A stretch of 51,030 nt of DNA, taken from an uncultured Actinomycetes bacterium (lineage in GTDB: Bacteria; Actinomycetota; Actinomycetes; S36-B12; CAIYMF01). Shown here piece by piece: positions 27,642 to 36,398 of the stretch (the first letter of the stretch is position 1; the number at the start of each line of letters is the position of its first letter). Below the pieces are notes generated by a model, which saw only the letters and a program-made list of their open reading frames with translations, was not told the origin of the DNA and searched no databases. The DNA lies in NCBI GenBank assembly GCA_903918645.1, contig CAIXFH010000091.1:1-51030 (forward strand), in the 5' to 3' direction. A program made the translations under genes and the position numbers.

Positions 27642-27669
27642 CATCCTGCTTGCCTGGAGGCACCCAACC

Positions 27670-28386
27670 GTGCTCATCGTCGGCTTCCCCGCCGGTCCGT
27701 GGGGTACCAACTGCTATGTCGTCGCTACCGCGGCCGGTGAAGAGTGCATCATCGTCGATCCGGGCAAGGATGCAGCCCCTGCTATCGACGACGTGATCCG
27801 CGAGCATGGCCTCAACCCAGTGGCCGTGGTGCTCACTCACGGTCACATCGATCACGTGTGGTCGGTGGTGCCGGTGTGTGGTGCGCGTGGCATACCGGCC
27901 TATATCCACCCCGACGATCGGCAACTCCTGGCAGATCCGCTTGCTGGTATGGCCAAGGCTTCGCGCGATTCGTTGGCAAGCATGAGCGGTGGCCTCTTGA
28001 CCACGGCCGAGCCGGACGACGTTCGCGATCTCACCGATGGTCTCACTCTCGAAATCGCTGGTCTTAGTCTGACCGTGCTGCACTCGCCCGGACACACCCG
28101 TGGCTCGACGATGTTCGGACGCGTTGGTGACCTCGATACCCCACCGCTGCTTCTGTCCGGCGATGTCCTGTTTGAAGGGTCGATCGGACGTACTGATCTT
28201 CCTGGCGGCGACCACGCCACGATGCTCACGACGCTCGCGACCAAGGTGCTTCCCCTCGACGACACGACCGTGGTGCTGCCCGGACACGGCGCTAGCACGA
28301 CAATTGGTCGTGAGCGGTCGACCAACCCGTATCTGACTGCGCTGCTCGACGGTCACGACCTGTCGTCGCCACGGAAGGGGCTGTGA
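27670..28386 (+). CDS. Metallo-beta-lactamase-fold hydrolase (glyoxalase II-like)
   Basis: A 238-residue MBL-fold enzyme. The metal-binding THGHIDHVW (HxHxDH), HSPGHTRGS, the Asp-containing LLSGDVLFEGSIGRTDL and the late VLPGHG complete the di-metal site. These blocks, with the length and NCYV near the start, fit the hydroxyacylglutathione-hydrolase-like branch, although actinobacteria lack glutathione and the true thioester substrate is unknown. The start is GTG 27670 with GGAGG 9 bases upstream. Its stop is joined to the hisS start (GTGATGAG), and hisS and aspS follow, so it shares their operon. Confidence 0.88.
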   Translation: MLIVGFPAGPWGTNCYVVATAAGEECIIVDPGKDAAPAIDDVIREHGLNPVAVVLTHGHIDHVWSVVPVCGARGIPAYIHPDDRQLLADPLAGMAKASRDSLASMSGGLLTTAEPDDVRDLTDGLTLEIAGLSLTVLHSPGHTRGSTMFGRVGDLDTPPLLLSGDVLFEGSIGRTDLPGGDHATMLTTLATKVLPLDDTTVVLPGHGASTTIGRERSTNPYLTALLDGHDLSSPRKGL

Positions 28387-29777
28387 TGAGCCGACCTGCA
28401 CCGCTGTCCGGCTTTCCTGAATGGACGCCTGCCGAGCGCATCGTCGAACTCGAGATCCTCGACACCGTCAGGCGCATCTTCCAATTACACGGTTTCGCGT
28501 CCATCGAGACTCGAGCAGTCGAGCCACTCGAGCAGATGTTGCGCAAGGGCGAGATCGATAAGGAGGTCTACGTCCTGCGACGCCTTCACGCCGACGTCGA
28601 CGATGCTGATGCTGGATTGGGCCTGCACTTCGACCTGACCGTGCCCTTCGCGCGTTATGTAGTTCAGAATGCCGGGCACCTCGACTTCCCGTTCCGTCGC
28701 TACCAGATCCAGAAGGTATGGCGTGGCGAGCGCCCGCAGGAGGGTCGATTCCGCGAGTTCACCCAGGCCGATATCGACATCGTCGGGCGCGACTCGCTCG
28801 GGCTGCATCACGAAGTCGAAGTCGCGCTAGTCATGGCTGAGGTCTTCCGGGCCCTGCCCTGCCCGCCTGCAGTGATCTTGGTCAACAATCGCACGCTTGC
28901 AGAAGGCTTCTTCCTAGGCGCTGGCGCTAGCGATCCGCAAGCAGCACTGCGGGCCATCGACAAGCTCGACAAGATCGGCGTCGACAAGGTGCTGGCCTTA
29001 CTCCGGTCCGAAGCAGGACTCACTGATCAGGGGGCTGCGGCGTGCCTCAGCCTGGCGGACATCCGAACTGAGGACACCGCATTCGTGGGTCAGGTGCGGG
29101 CCCTTGGCGTCGAGCACCCGCTACTTGATGAGGGGCTCGCGGAGTTGGCCGCTGTCGTCGGAGCTGCATACGCGCGGATGCCAGGGGCAGTGGTGGCAGA
29201 TCTCAAGATCGCCCGCGGTCTCGACTACTACACGGGCACCGTGTACGAGACGCAACTAGTCGGGTATGAGTCGTTTGGTTCAGTGTGCTCCGGCGGTCGT
29301 TACGACTCCCTGGCACGCGATGACCGATCAAGTTATCCAGGTGTAGGAATCTCGCTGGGCCTCACCCGTTTGATGTCAGTACTCGTCGGGCGCGGTCTGG
29401 TGGTGGCCGACCGATCAGTGCCCACCTGCGTCGTCGTCGCGGTCAGCGATGAGGCGTCGCGGCAGTTGTCCGACGAGGTTGCCGCAGCTCTTCGCAGCCG
29501 GGGGATCTCAACGGAGGTTGCGCCCACGGCAGACAAGTTCGGCAAGCAGATCCGATATGCGGATCGGCGCGGCATTCCATTCGTCTGGTTTATCGATGCG
29601 CAGGGCCAACACTCGGTTAAGGACATTCGCACTGGCGAGCAAGCCGACGCCGATCCGCAATCATGGTCACCAGCAGCCCGCGATCTCACCCCGCACGTCC
29701 ACCTGACCGATTCCACGGTTGCATCGCAACCGGCCACGCAATCTGGCACCCAAGCCACCAAGGAGACTGCCTCGTGA
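28386..29777 (+). CDS. hisS: Histidyl-tRNA synthetase
   Basis: A class II synthetase charging tRNA-His. From ATG 28386 it has 463 residues; GTG 28383 is an alternative but is too close to the AAGGGG site. Motif 1 lies near [16 protein letters not shown], motif 2 at [21 protein letters not shown] (key residues [15 protein letters not shown]), and the histidine-specific loop at [14 protein letters not shown]. The C-terminal anticodon-binding domain begins near [12 protein letters not shown]. The order MBL-hisS-aspS is widespread in actinobacteria. A Thr/Gln/Ser-rich tail ends the protein. Confidence 0.95.
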   Translation: MSRPAPLSGFPEWTPAERIVELEILDTVRRIFQLHGFASIETRAVEPLEQMLRKGEIDKEVYVLRRLHADVDDADAGLGLHFDLTVPFARYVVQNAGHLDFPFRRYQIQKVWRGERPQEGRFREFTQADIDIVGRDSLGLHHEVEVALVMAEVFRALPCPPAVILVNNRTLAEGFFLGAGASDPQAALRAIDKLDKIGVDKVLALLRSEAGLTDQGAAACLSLADIRTEDTAFVGQVRALGVEHPLLDEGLAELAAVVGAAYARMPGAVVADLKIARGLDYYTGTVYETQLVGYESFGSVCSGGRYDSLARDDRSSYPGVGISLGLTRLMSVLVGRGLVVADRSVPTCVVVAVSDEASRQLSDEVAAALRSRGISTEVAPTADKFGKQIRYADRRGIPFVWFIDAQGQHSVKDIRTGEQADADPQSWSPAARDLTPHVHLTDSTVASQPATQSGTQATKETAS

Positions 29778-31597
29778 TCCGCACGCATACCGCCGGAAGC
29801 TTGCGGACCGAAGACGTCGGCGAGGTCGTCGTCCTCGCCGGCTGGGTCGCTCGTCGACGTGATCACGGCGGAGTCGCCTTCCTCGATCTCCGCGATGCGT
29901 CCGGCGTTGTCCAGGTGGTTGTCCGTGACGCTGAGGTCGCGCATCCACTTCGCAATGAGTTCTGCGTGCGCATCACGGGGGAAGTGTCGCTGCGTCCGGC
30001 GGGCAACGAGAACACCGATCTGCCCACCGGCGCGATCGAGGTTGTCACTCGTGAACTCGAGGTGCTCTCTACTTCAGCGCCACTCCCGTTCCCCATCGAC
30101 GAACACGTCGAGGTTGGTGAGGAGGCTCGACTTCGTCACCGATACCTAGACCTTCGGCGTCCGGCTCCTGCTGCTGCCCTGCGTTTGCGTAGCCGGGTCA
30201 ATCGGATCGCCCGCGATGTCCTGTACGCCAAGGACTTTGTCGAGATCGAAACTCCCACTCTCACCCGCTCGACACCTGAAGGCGCTCGAGACTTCTTGGT
30301 GCCCGCGCGGTTGCAGCCGGGCAGCTGGTACGCATTGCCGCAGAGTCCGCAACTGTTCAAGCAGTTGCTGATGGTCGCCGGTATGGAGCGCTATTTCCAG
30401 ATCGCTCGTTGTTACCGCGATGAAGACTTCCGCGCCGATCGTCAGCCTGAGTTCACCCAACTCGACATCGAGATGAGTTTCGTCGGTGAGGACGACGTCA
30501 TCGCGATTGGTGAAGCCGTCATTTCCGCCGTGTGGCGTGAGATTGGCCATGAGATTCCCACCCCTATCGCGCGCATGGCCTATGGCGAATCAATGGCCCG
30601 CTTCGGCAACGACAAGCCGGATCTGCGATTTGGCCAGGAACTCGTCGACGTCACGGACTATTTCGTCAACACCTCTTTCCGTGTCTTCCAGGCTCCATAC
30701 GTGGGGGCGGTTGTGATGCCGGGCGGGGCCGATCAGCCGCGCAAGCAACTCGACGCCTGGCAGGACTGGGCAAAGCAGCGTGGCGCTAAGGGTTTGGCTT
30801 ATGTGCTCATTGGCGTCGACGGCGAGCTTGGCGGGCCGGTGGCCAAGAACCTCACCGACGACGAACGCGCCGGCCTAGCCGCGCGAGTCGGCGCATCAGT
30901 GGGCGACTGCGTGTTCTTCGCCGCTGGTGAGCCACAGCCGGCCCGGGCCTTGTTGGGTGCTGCCCGACTCGAGATCGGCAAGCGCTGCGGCCTCATCGAC
31001 ACTTCGGCGTGGTCGTTCGTCTGGATCGTTGATGCACCGCTGTTCGAGCCCGCGTCCAAGGCCACTGAAAGCGGCGATGTTGCCGTGGGCTCGGGTGCCT
31101 GGACTGCGGTGCACCACGCATTCACCTCGCCCAAGCCAGAGTGGATCGATTCGTTCGAGGATGACCCAGGCAATGCGCTGGCGTACGCCTACGACCTGGT
31201 GTGTAACGGGAATGAGATTGGCGGCGGATCGATCCGTATCCATCGCCGCGACGTGCAGCAGCGGGTCTTCCAGATGATGGGCCTCTCGGTTGAGGAGCAG
31301 CAGGAGAAGTTCGGCTTCCTGCTCGACGCCTTTGCCTTTGGCCCACCACCACATGGTGGAATCGCCTTTGGCTGGGACCGCATCTGCGCCTTGCTATCGG
31401 GCACAGACTCGATCCGCGATGTCATTGCCTTCCCCAAGACCGGTGGTGGGCACGATCCTCTTACTGGCGCTCCAGCGCCGATCACGGACGCACAGCGGGC
31501 CGAGGCCGGAGTTGACGTCGAGGCGGAAGCCGAGGCAGAGGGAGACGCTGACGCCGGCGCAGTCGTCGCAGAGCGAGCAGGCGACGTAACCTCCTAG
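29774..31597 (+). CDS. aspS: Aspartyl-tRNA synthetase, predicted non-discriminating
   Basis: 607 residues from GTG 29774, which overlaps the hisS stop (GTGA) and has AGGAG 8 bases upstream; a longer frame inside hisS was rejected. The OB-fold anticodon domain ([20 protein letters not shown]) is followed by the bacterial-type catalytic core: RYLDLRR, the insertion domain, and motif 3 [11 protein letters not shown]. His 31 after RRRD and a Gly at about 77 (RPAGNEN) match residues that make Pseudomonas and mycobacterial AspRS accept tRNA-Asn as well as tRNA-Asp. Asparaginyl-tRNA would then be made by GatCAB, not seen here. The C-terminal 40 residues are an acidic (Glu-Ala)-rich tail unlike the core. 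Confidence 0.95.
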   Translation: MIRTHTAGSLRTEDVGEVVVLAGWVARRRDHGGVAFLDLRDASGVVQVVVRDAEVAHPLRNEFCVRITGEVSLRPAGNENTDLPTGAIEVVTRELEVLSTSAPLPFPIDEHVEVGEEARLRHRYLDLRRPAPAAALRLRSRVNRIARDVLYAKDFVEIETPTLTRSTPEGARDFLVPARLQPGSWYALPQSPQLFKQLLMVAGMERYFQIARCYRDEDFRADRQPEFTQLDIEMSFVGEDDVIAIGEAVISAVWREIGHEIPTPIARMAYGESMARFGNDKPDLRFGQELVDVTDYFVNTSFRVFQAPYVGAVVMPGGADQPRKQLDAWQDWAKQRGAKGLAYVLIGVDGELGGPVAKNLTDDERAGLAARVGASVGDCVFFAAGEPQPARALLGAARLEIGKRCGLIDTSAWSFVWIVDAPLFEPASKATESGDVAVGSGAWTAVHHAFTSPKPEWIDSFEDDPGNALAYAYDLVCNGNEIGGGSIRIHRRDVQQRVFQMMGLSVEEQQEKFGFLLDAFAFGPPPHGGIAFGWDRICALLSGTDSIRDVIAFPKTGGGHDPLTGAPAPITDAQRAEAGVDVEAEAEAEGDADAGAVVAERAGDVTS

Positions 31598-31780
31598 TCG
31601 GCGACTCGTGTTGAGCGGTTTGCCGTCAATGGCCGCGGCCCGAGCCATTAACCCCGAGGGGGTGAGACGGCGAAGGCTAAACGCGACGCCTGGGCATCTG
31701 CGTCCCATACTTGTCATCGAGTCGAGACTTCACCAGTCGCGATTGGCCGAGCCTTCGACCACGACGCTGAGAGGACACCC
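31598..31780. other. Spacer between aspS and the lipoprotein gene
   Basis: 183 bases holding a GGCCGCGGCC palindrome (31631-31640) and a short CCCC-GA-GGGG element, with no convincing promoter boxes and no gene. It probably contains the end of the aspS transcript and a promoter for the lipoprotein-protease pair. Confidence 0.3.
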
Positions 31781-32455
31781 GTGGGACCCCCTAACTCAGT
31801 ACGGCGTGTGGTGATAGCCATCGCCGTCCTCGCGGTGATCGGCAGTCTCGCATCGTGCGCTCGACCCGACTTCCAGTACGCATCGGAGCAGCCCGGCACC
31901 GCACCTGCCGGCAAGGTCTACTTCAAGGTGCCTTCTGGGTGGACTCAACTTTCCGCCGCAGCCATCACCAAGGCTGAGTCGGCGTGGACCACAGACTCCA
32001 CCGCGAAGAATCTCCTGCAGGCGACGGCCTGGCAGAGTGCCTTCGATGCGGCCCCAGCGCCGTCGCTCGAGCATGTGCTCGGTATCGACACTCCCGAACA
32101 GCCGACGGTCTATGCAAGCCTTCGTCAGCTGTACGCCGAAGAGAAGACATCGATCAACGACGCGGCGCTGCGCGACATGGTGGTTCCCGTGTCTACCCTT
32201 GGCTCCTCGGTCGAAATTTTGAGCGATGCCAAGGTCTCTCAGGGCAGTGCCCATGGTGTGCATCTTGTTTTCTCCTATGACCCGGGTAGCGGCAGGGCGA
32301 GCCAGGTCGTCGACCAAACCACCCTCGTGTCTGGTGGCGACGACGCTGTGTATCTGCTGCTAGTTCGCTGCTCGACCGACTGTTATGCCAAGTACCGCGC
32401 CGAGATCACAAGCGTGACTTCGTCGTACACAATTCAGGAGGGCCGCAATGGCTGA
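31781..32455 (+). CDS. Putative lipoprotein of unknown function
   Basis: 224 residues with a short signal peptide ending LASC (Cys 26), so it is likely a membrane-anchored lipoprotein outside the cell. I recognise no domain in the mature part. It begins with a KVYFKVPSGWTQL segment reminiscent of small extracytoplasmic proteins beginning 'vpsgW', has two Cys near the end (CSTDC) that could form a disulfide, and is otherwise helical and soluble. The start is GTG 31781 with GAGAGG upstream. It overlaps the FtsH-like protease gene by 8 bases, which suggests the two are made together; it may be an extracytoplasmic partner of the protease, an inference from position only. Confidence 0.7.
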   Translation: MGPPNSVRRVVIAIAVLAVIGSLASCARPDFQYASEQPGTAPAGKVYFKVPSGWTQLSAAAITKAESAWTTDSTAKNLLQATAWQSAFDAAPAPSLEHVLGIDTPEQPTVYASLRQLYAEEKTSINDAALRDMVVPVSTLGSSVEILSDAKVSQGSAHGVHLVFSYDPGSGRASQVVDQTTLVSGGDDAVYLLLVRCSTDCYAKYRAEITSVTSSYTIQEGRNG

Positions 32456-34892
32456 CGACATGACTCCGCACGACGCGGACGACATTCTCGAGGGCGGGCT
32501 CGCCGAAGTGCTCTCGAGCACAGCGCACGAGCCCACGGGCCTTCCTGAACCTCAGACTGGCCCTGTCGTGTCACCGATGCATGGTCGTCGAGGCGGGTCA
32601 GAGACCCTCACCCGTAAGCCGCTCGCGTTCTGGGATCGCATCAAGATGCTGATCTTCGTGGCCGTGTGCTTTGCCATTCTGGTCTGGGCGCAGCTCTCGA
32701 GCAGCCCGCTGATGTCGTTCAGTGAGGCCGAGAAGACCGTCTCAGCTACCGGCCTTGGGCAGGTCCTGCTGATCCTGATCATCATCGAGGCGCTCAGGCA
32801 GATTCACTTCCTGCTAGCCGAGCACGTTGCGGCCTACAACCAACTGTGGCTGCGCCAGTTCTCGCGCACCGAGACCTTTGCCGGCCGGTTCAGCCCGTGG
32901 ACTCGGTATCGCATCTCGCGAGTCACCAAATGGGTTGTCAGCCTGTCGTTGATTTCGATGGTGCTGGCTGCGATCTTCAGCACATCTCCGGTGCTTGCGC
33001 TGTTCCAGGTGCCTGCCTGGTTCATTGGCCAGTTGCCGATGATCATGCAGTTGACCATTTACATGTTCATCGCGGTTGCGCAGTTCGGCCTGATCTTCTG
33101 GTTCCTCTCGCGAGGCGGGGTCGACGTGTACTTCCCGGACGACGTGAAGACTCGTTTCGACGACGTGTGGGGTCAAGACCGCGTCGTAGAGCGGGTCCGC
33201 GAAAACATCATGTTCATGGAGAATCCGGAGGAGATCGAAGCCAAGGGCGGTTACGTCCCAGGCGGAATCTTGCTCTGGGGCCCACCCGGCACCGGCAAGA
33301 CGCTGCTCGCTGAGGCAGTGGCAGGCGAGACCGGAAAGCCTTATGTCTTCGTGGATCCAGGCGCGTTCATCAACATGTTCATGGGTGTCGGCGTGCTGAA
33401 GGTCAAGAGCCTATTTCGCAAGCTGCGCAAGCTCTCGCTTCGCTACGGCGGAGTGATCGTGTTCTTCGACGAAGCTGACACGCTCGGCAGCCGAGGCGGC
33501 GCTGTGAGTCAGGCTCGCCGAGCCCAGATGATGGGCGAGCGCAGCACTTTCGACGCGCTCAACGCTCAGTCGTGTAACGGGCGTCATTACGCGTCCATGC
33601 ACACTCAGCGCTACCTGGCCCAGTCGGATCTCGCTGCCAACCGTGAGTTGTTCGTCCCCGCTGGCGGGGGCGGCGGCGGGGGCATGGGCGGTATGGGCAC
33701 TTTGCAGGCGCTGCTCACCGAGATGTCGGGCCTGAAGAAGCCGCGCGGATTCATCAACCGAGTAGTGCGTCGCACGCTGGGGATGCGACCCAAGCCACCG
33801 CCGAAGTACCGAATCCTGGTGATGATGGCCACCAATATGCCCGACGCGCTCGACCCCGCGCTGCTTCGTCCTGGCCGCATCGACCGGATCTACCGGGTGG
33901 GTTATCCATCGAAGGAAGGTCGAGTCGACACCTACCGCAACTACCTCGACAAGATCCGGCACGAGGTCACCGACGCTCAGATCGACACGCTTGCCACGAT
34001 TTCGCCTTATGCCACCGGCGCCTCGATTAAGGACGCAGTCAACGAGGCACTGGTCATCGCCATCCGCAATGGGCGGGACGCAGTGTCGTATGCCGACCTG
34101 ATCAAGGCCAAGTCGTTGAAGGACCACGGTCTACCCGACGGTTCTAACTACGTCGATCGTGAACGGCACTCGATCGCACTACATGAGGCGTGCCACGCCG
34201 TGGTCATGTATCGCATGCAGCACTCGAGCATCATCGACACCGCCACCATCGAGCGTCGCGGTGACGTTGGTGGGTTCGTATCGCCAATCCCGATAGAGGA
34301 TCGGTTCGTCGAATGGCGCAGTGAGGTCGAGATCGACGTTATGACCTTCCTGGCAAGCCTTGCCGGCGAGCGCATGTTCTACGACGGCGACCACACCCAG
34401 GGTGTCGGCGGCGACATGGCTGCGGCCACCGGAATCGTCACCCGCTCGTTCCTGTCTCATGCAATGGGGCCGACCTTACGGGCGTTCAATGGCAGCATGC
34501 TCGGACAGTCGGGCCTCATCACTGGTGGTATGGCTCTCGTGGAAGGTGTGCCCTTCGAAGGTGTCACCGCCCAGGCCGTCGAGGACAAGCTGCAGGAGCT
34601 GTACGCGCGCACGATGACTGTCCTGGAAGCCAATCGACGCGAGGTGCTCGCGGTGACTCATGCGCTCGAGACGTTCAAGACGTTGTCCGGTGAAGACGTA
34701 GTTGCGGTTATCCGCGGCACCGAGGGGCCCCTGGTAGATGGTCGGGGCTATCTCGACCCGGCCTTCATCGCTGATCTTGAGAGCTATCACGCGTTGGCGG
34801 TCGAGGCGCACAAGGTCGTGCACGAGCGGCCGCCAGGGTTGCCGACCATGCCCGAGCCGATGGCCGCCTTTCGGGCAACACAGCCGCTTTAG
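32448..34892 (+). CDS. Divergent FtsH-like membrane AAA+ zinc metalloprotease
   Basis: 814 residues. After an acidic 60-residue start come up to four membrane helices (about 65-85, 100-118, 165-187, 200-225) instead of the two in FtsH. The AAA+ module has Walker A GPPGTGKT (278-285), Walker B VIVFFDEAD and the arginine-finger sequence LLRPGRIDR. Between Walker B and sensor 1 sits an extra segment of about 90 residues with a Gly8-type run. The M41 protease centre is intact: HEACH at 579-583, and Asp 656 lies 77 residues later, like the third zinc ligand of FtsH. Likely role: ATP-driven degradation of membrane proteins. The gene is coupled to the upstream lipoprotein. It is not the housekeeping ftsH. 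Confidence 0.85.
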   Translation: MADDMTPHDADDILEGGLAEVLSSTAHEPTGLPEPQTGPVVSPMHGRRGGSETLTRKPLAFWDRIKMLIFVAVCFAILVWAQLSSSPLMSFSEAEKTVSATGLGQVLLILIIIEALRQIHFLLAEHVAAYNQLWLRQFSRTETFAGRFSPWTRYRISRVTKWVVSLSLISMVLAAIFSTSPVLALFQVPAWFIGQLPMIMQLTIYMFIAVAQFGLIFWFLSRGGVDVYFPDDVKTRFDDVWGQDRVVERVRENIMFMENPEEIEAKGGYVPGGILLWGPPGTGKTLLAEAVAGETGKPYVFVDPGAFINMFMGVGVLKVKSLFRKLRKLSLRYGGVIVFFDEADTLGSRGGAVSQARRAQMMGERSTFDALNAQSCNGRHYASMHTQRYLAQSDLAANRELFVPAGGGGGGGMGGMGTLQALLTEMSGLKKPRGFINRVVRRTLGMRPKPPPKYRILVMMATNMPDALDPALLRPGRIDRIYRVGYPSKEGRVDTYRNYLDKIRHEVTDAQIDTLATISPYATGASIKDAVNEALVIAIRNGRDAVSYADLIKAKSLKDHGLPDGSNYVDRERHSIALHEACHAVVMYRMQHSSIIDTATIERRGDVGGFVSPIPIEDRFVEWRSEVEIDVMTFLASLAGERMFYDGDHTQGVGGDMAAATGIVTRSFLSHAMGPTLRAFNGSMLGQSGLITGGMALVEGVPFEGVTAQAVEDKLQELYARTMTVLEANRREVLAVTHALETFKTLSGEDVVAVIRGTEGPLVDGRGYLDPAFIADLESYHALAVEAHKVVHERPPGLPTMPEPMAAFRATQPL

Positions 34893-34938
34893 CCGCAGCC
34901 GTCTAGCGGTGCCCGTCGATGAGCCTAGGGTGTGACCC

Positions 34939-36342
34939 GTGAGCGCGAGTTTGTTCGATGAGGGTTTGGCGGCCGCACGCGCCTCGGCGCCGCTGGCTGT
35001 CCGAATGCGCCCGCGATCGTTGGACGAACTCCTAGGGCAACAGCACTTGCTCGCGGCTGGTAGCCCTCTTCGCCGGCTCATTTCCGCGACGGGTGAGAGC
35101 GGACCAGGAACTACCTCGGTCATCTTGTGGGGTCCGCCCGGTACTGGAAAAACCACTCTCGCATCACTTGTCAGCACATCCACCGGACGACGATTCGTCG
35201 AACTGTCAGCGGTCACTGCCGGTGTCAAGGATGTTCGTGAGGTGATCGAACGGGCCCGCGATGCGCTGGGAATGCAGGGTGTGGGCACCGTGCTGTTCGT
35301 CGACGAGGTCCATCGTTTTTCCAAGACTCAACAGGACGCGTTGTTGCCCGCGGTTGAGAACGGCTGGGTCACCCTGGTCGCGGCTACTACGGAGAATCCC
35401 TCCTTCGCTGTCATCTCTCCGCTGCTCTCGCGCTCGCTGGTACTTACGCTGCAGCCGCTCACCGACGACGACATCCGTGGCGTCCTGCTGGCTGCCGTCG
35501 CCGACGGTCGCGGGCTGAACGGCACGGTCGAATTGTCCGACGAGGCCATCGCCCATTTGCTCCGGATTGCTGGTGGGGATGCGCGCCGAGCACTCACCAG
35601 CCTTGAGGCGGCTGCCGGCGCAGCACTTGATGCTGGGACAAACGTGGTGGATCTGTCCGCGGTGGAGCGGGCGGTCGACCGAGCCGCTCCGCGTTATGAC
35701 CGCGATGGCGACCAGCACTATGACGTGATCAGCGCCTACATCAAGAGCATGCGCGGATCTGACGTCGACGCATCTCTGCACTACCTGGCGCGCATGATCG
35801 AGGCGGGCGAGGATCCACGGTTCATCGCCCGACGACTAGTCATTTTGGCAAGTGAGGACATTGGTCTCGCGGATCCGACTGCGCTGCAGACCGCCACGGC
35901 TGCAGCAGCGGCGGTGGCTTTCGTCGGTCTGCCCGAGGGCCGCCTAGCGTTGGCTCAAGCGACCATCGCTCTTGCCTTAGCGCCCAAGTCCAACGCTGTT
36001 ATCGCCGGAATTGACGCTGCGCAGGCTGATGTCCGTCGGGGCCTCATCGGTCAGGTGCCAGCGCATCTGCGCGATAGTCACTACTCCCGCGCGGCCGATC
36101 ACGGTCATGGAGTCGGCTACGTCTACCCACATGGGGTGCCCGGTGGGGTAGCGCCGCAGCAGTACGCACCCGACCAAGCCGCCGAACGCCGGTATTACCT
36201 CCCGACCCGTTATGGCGCTGAGGCTCGGTACGCCGAGGTGCTTGATCGGCTCCGAATCGCGCTTGGACGCGACCCGGCGCCGGAGACTCTGGCGCCGACG
36301 CCGGTAGGCTCAGGAGGCACGAACCCAATCGACGAGGGTTAA
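34939..36342 (+). CDS. rarA: Replication-associated recombination ATPase RarA (MgsA/WRNIP1 family)
   Basis: 467 residues related to clamp-loader ATPases, acting at stalled replication forks. It shows [16 protein letters not shown], Walker [10 protein letters not shown] (from residue 65), Walker [11 protein letters not shown], sensor 1 [18 protein letters not shown], then the C-terminal MgsA domain with [26 protein letters not shown] (key residues AxIKSxRGSDxDAxLxYLARM) and the family's final block [10 protein letters not shown]. The start is GTG 34939 with AGGG 8 bases upstream. It is placed between the protease and alaS, as in other actinobacteria. Confidence 0.94.
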   Translation: MSASLFDEGLAAARASAPLAVRMRPRSLDELLGQQHLLAAGSPLRRLISATGESGPGTTSVILWGPPGTGKTTLASLVSTSTGRRFVELSAVTAGVKDVREVIERARDALGMQGVGTVLFVDEVHRFSKTQQDALLPAVENGWVTLVAATTENPSFAVISPLLSRSLVLTLQPLTDDDIRGVLLAAVADGRGLNGTVELSDEAIAHLLRIAGGDARRALTSLEAAAGAALDAGTNVVDLSAVERAVDRAAPRYDRDGDQHYDVISAYIKSMRGSDVDASLHYLARMIEAGEDPRFIARRLVILASEDIGLADPTALQTATAAAAAVAFVGLPEGRLALAQATIALALAPKSNAVIAGIDAAQADVRRGLIGQVPAHLRDSHYSRAADHGHGVGYVYPHGVPGGVAPQQYAPDQAAERRYYLPTRYGAEARYAEVLDRLRIALGRDPAPETLAPTPVGSGGTNPIDEG

Positions 36343-36398
36343 CTCCCTGTAGCGGTTGGACGATCGGTACCGCACACCCACGTCGAGAGGTCGCCCTG

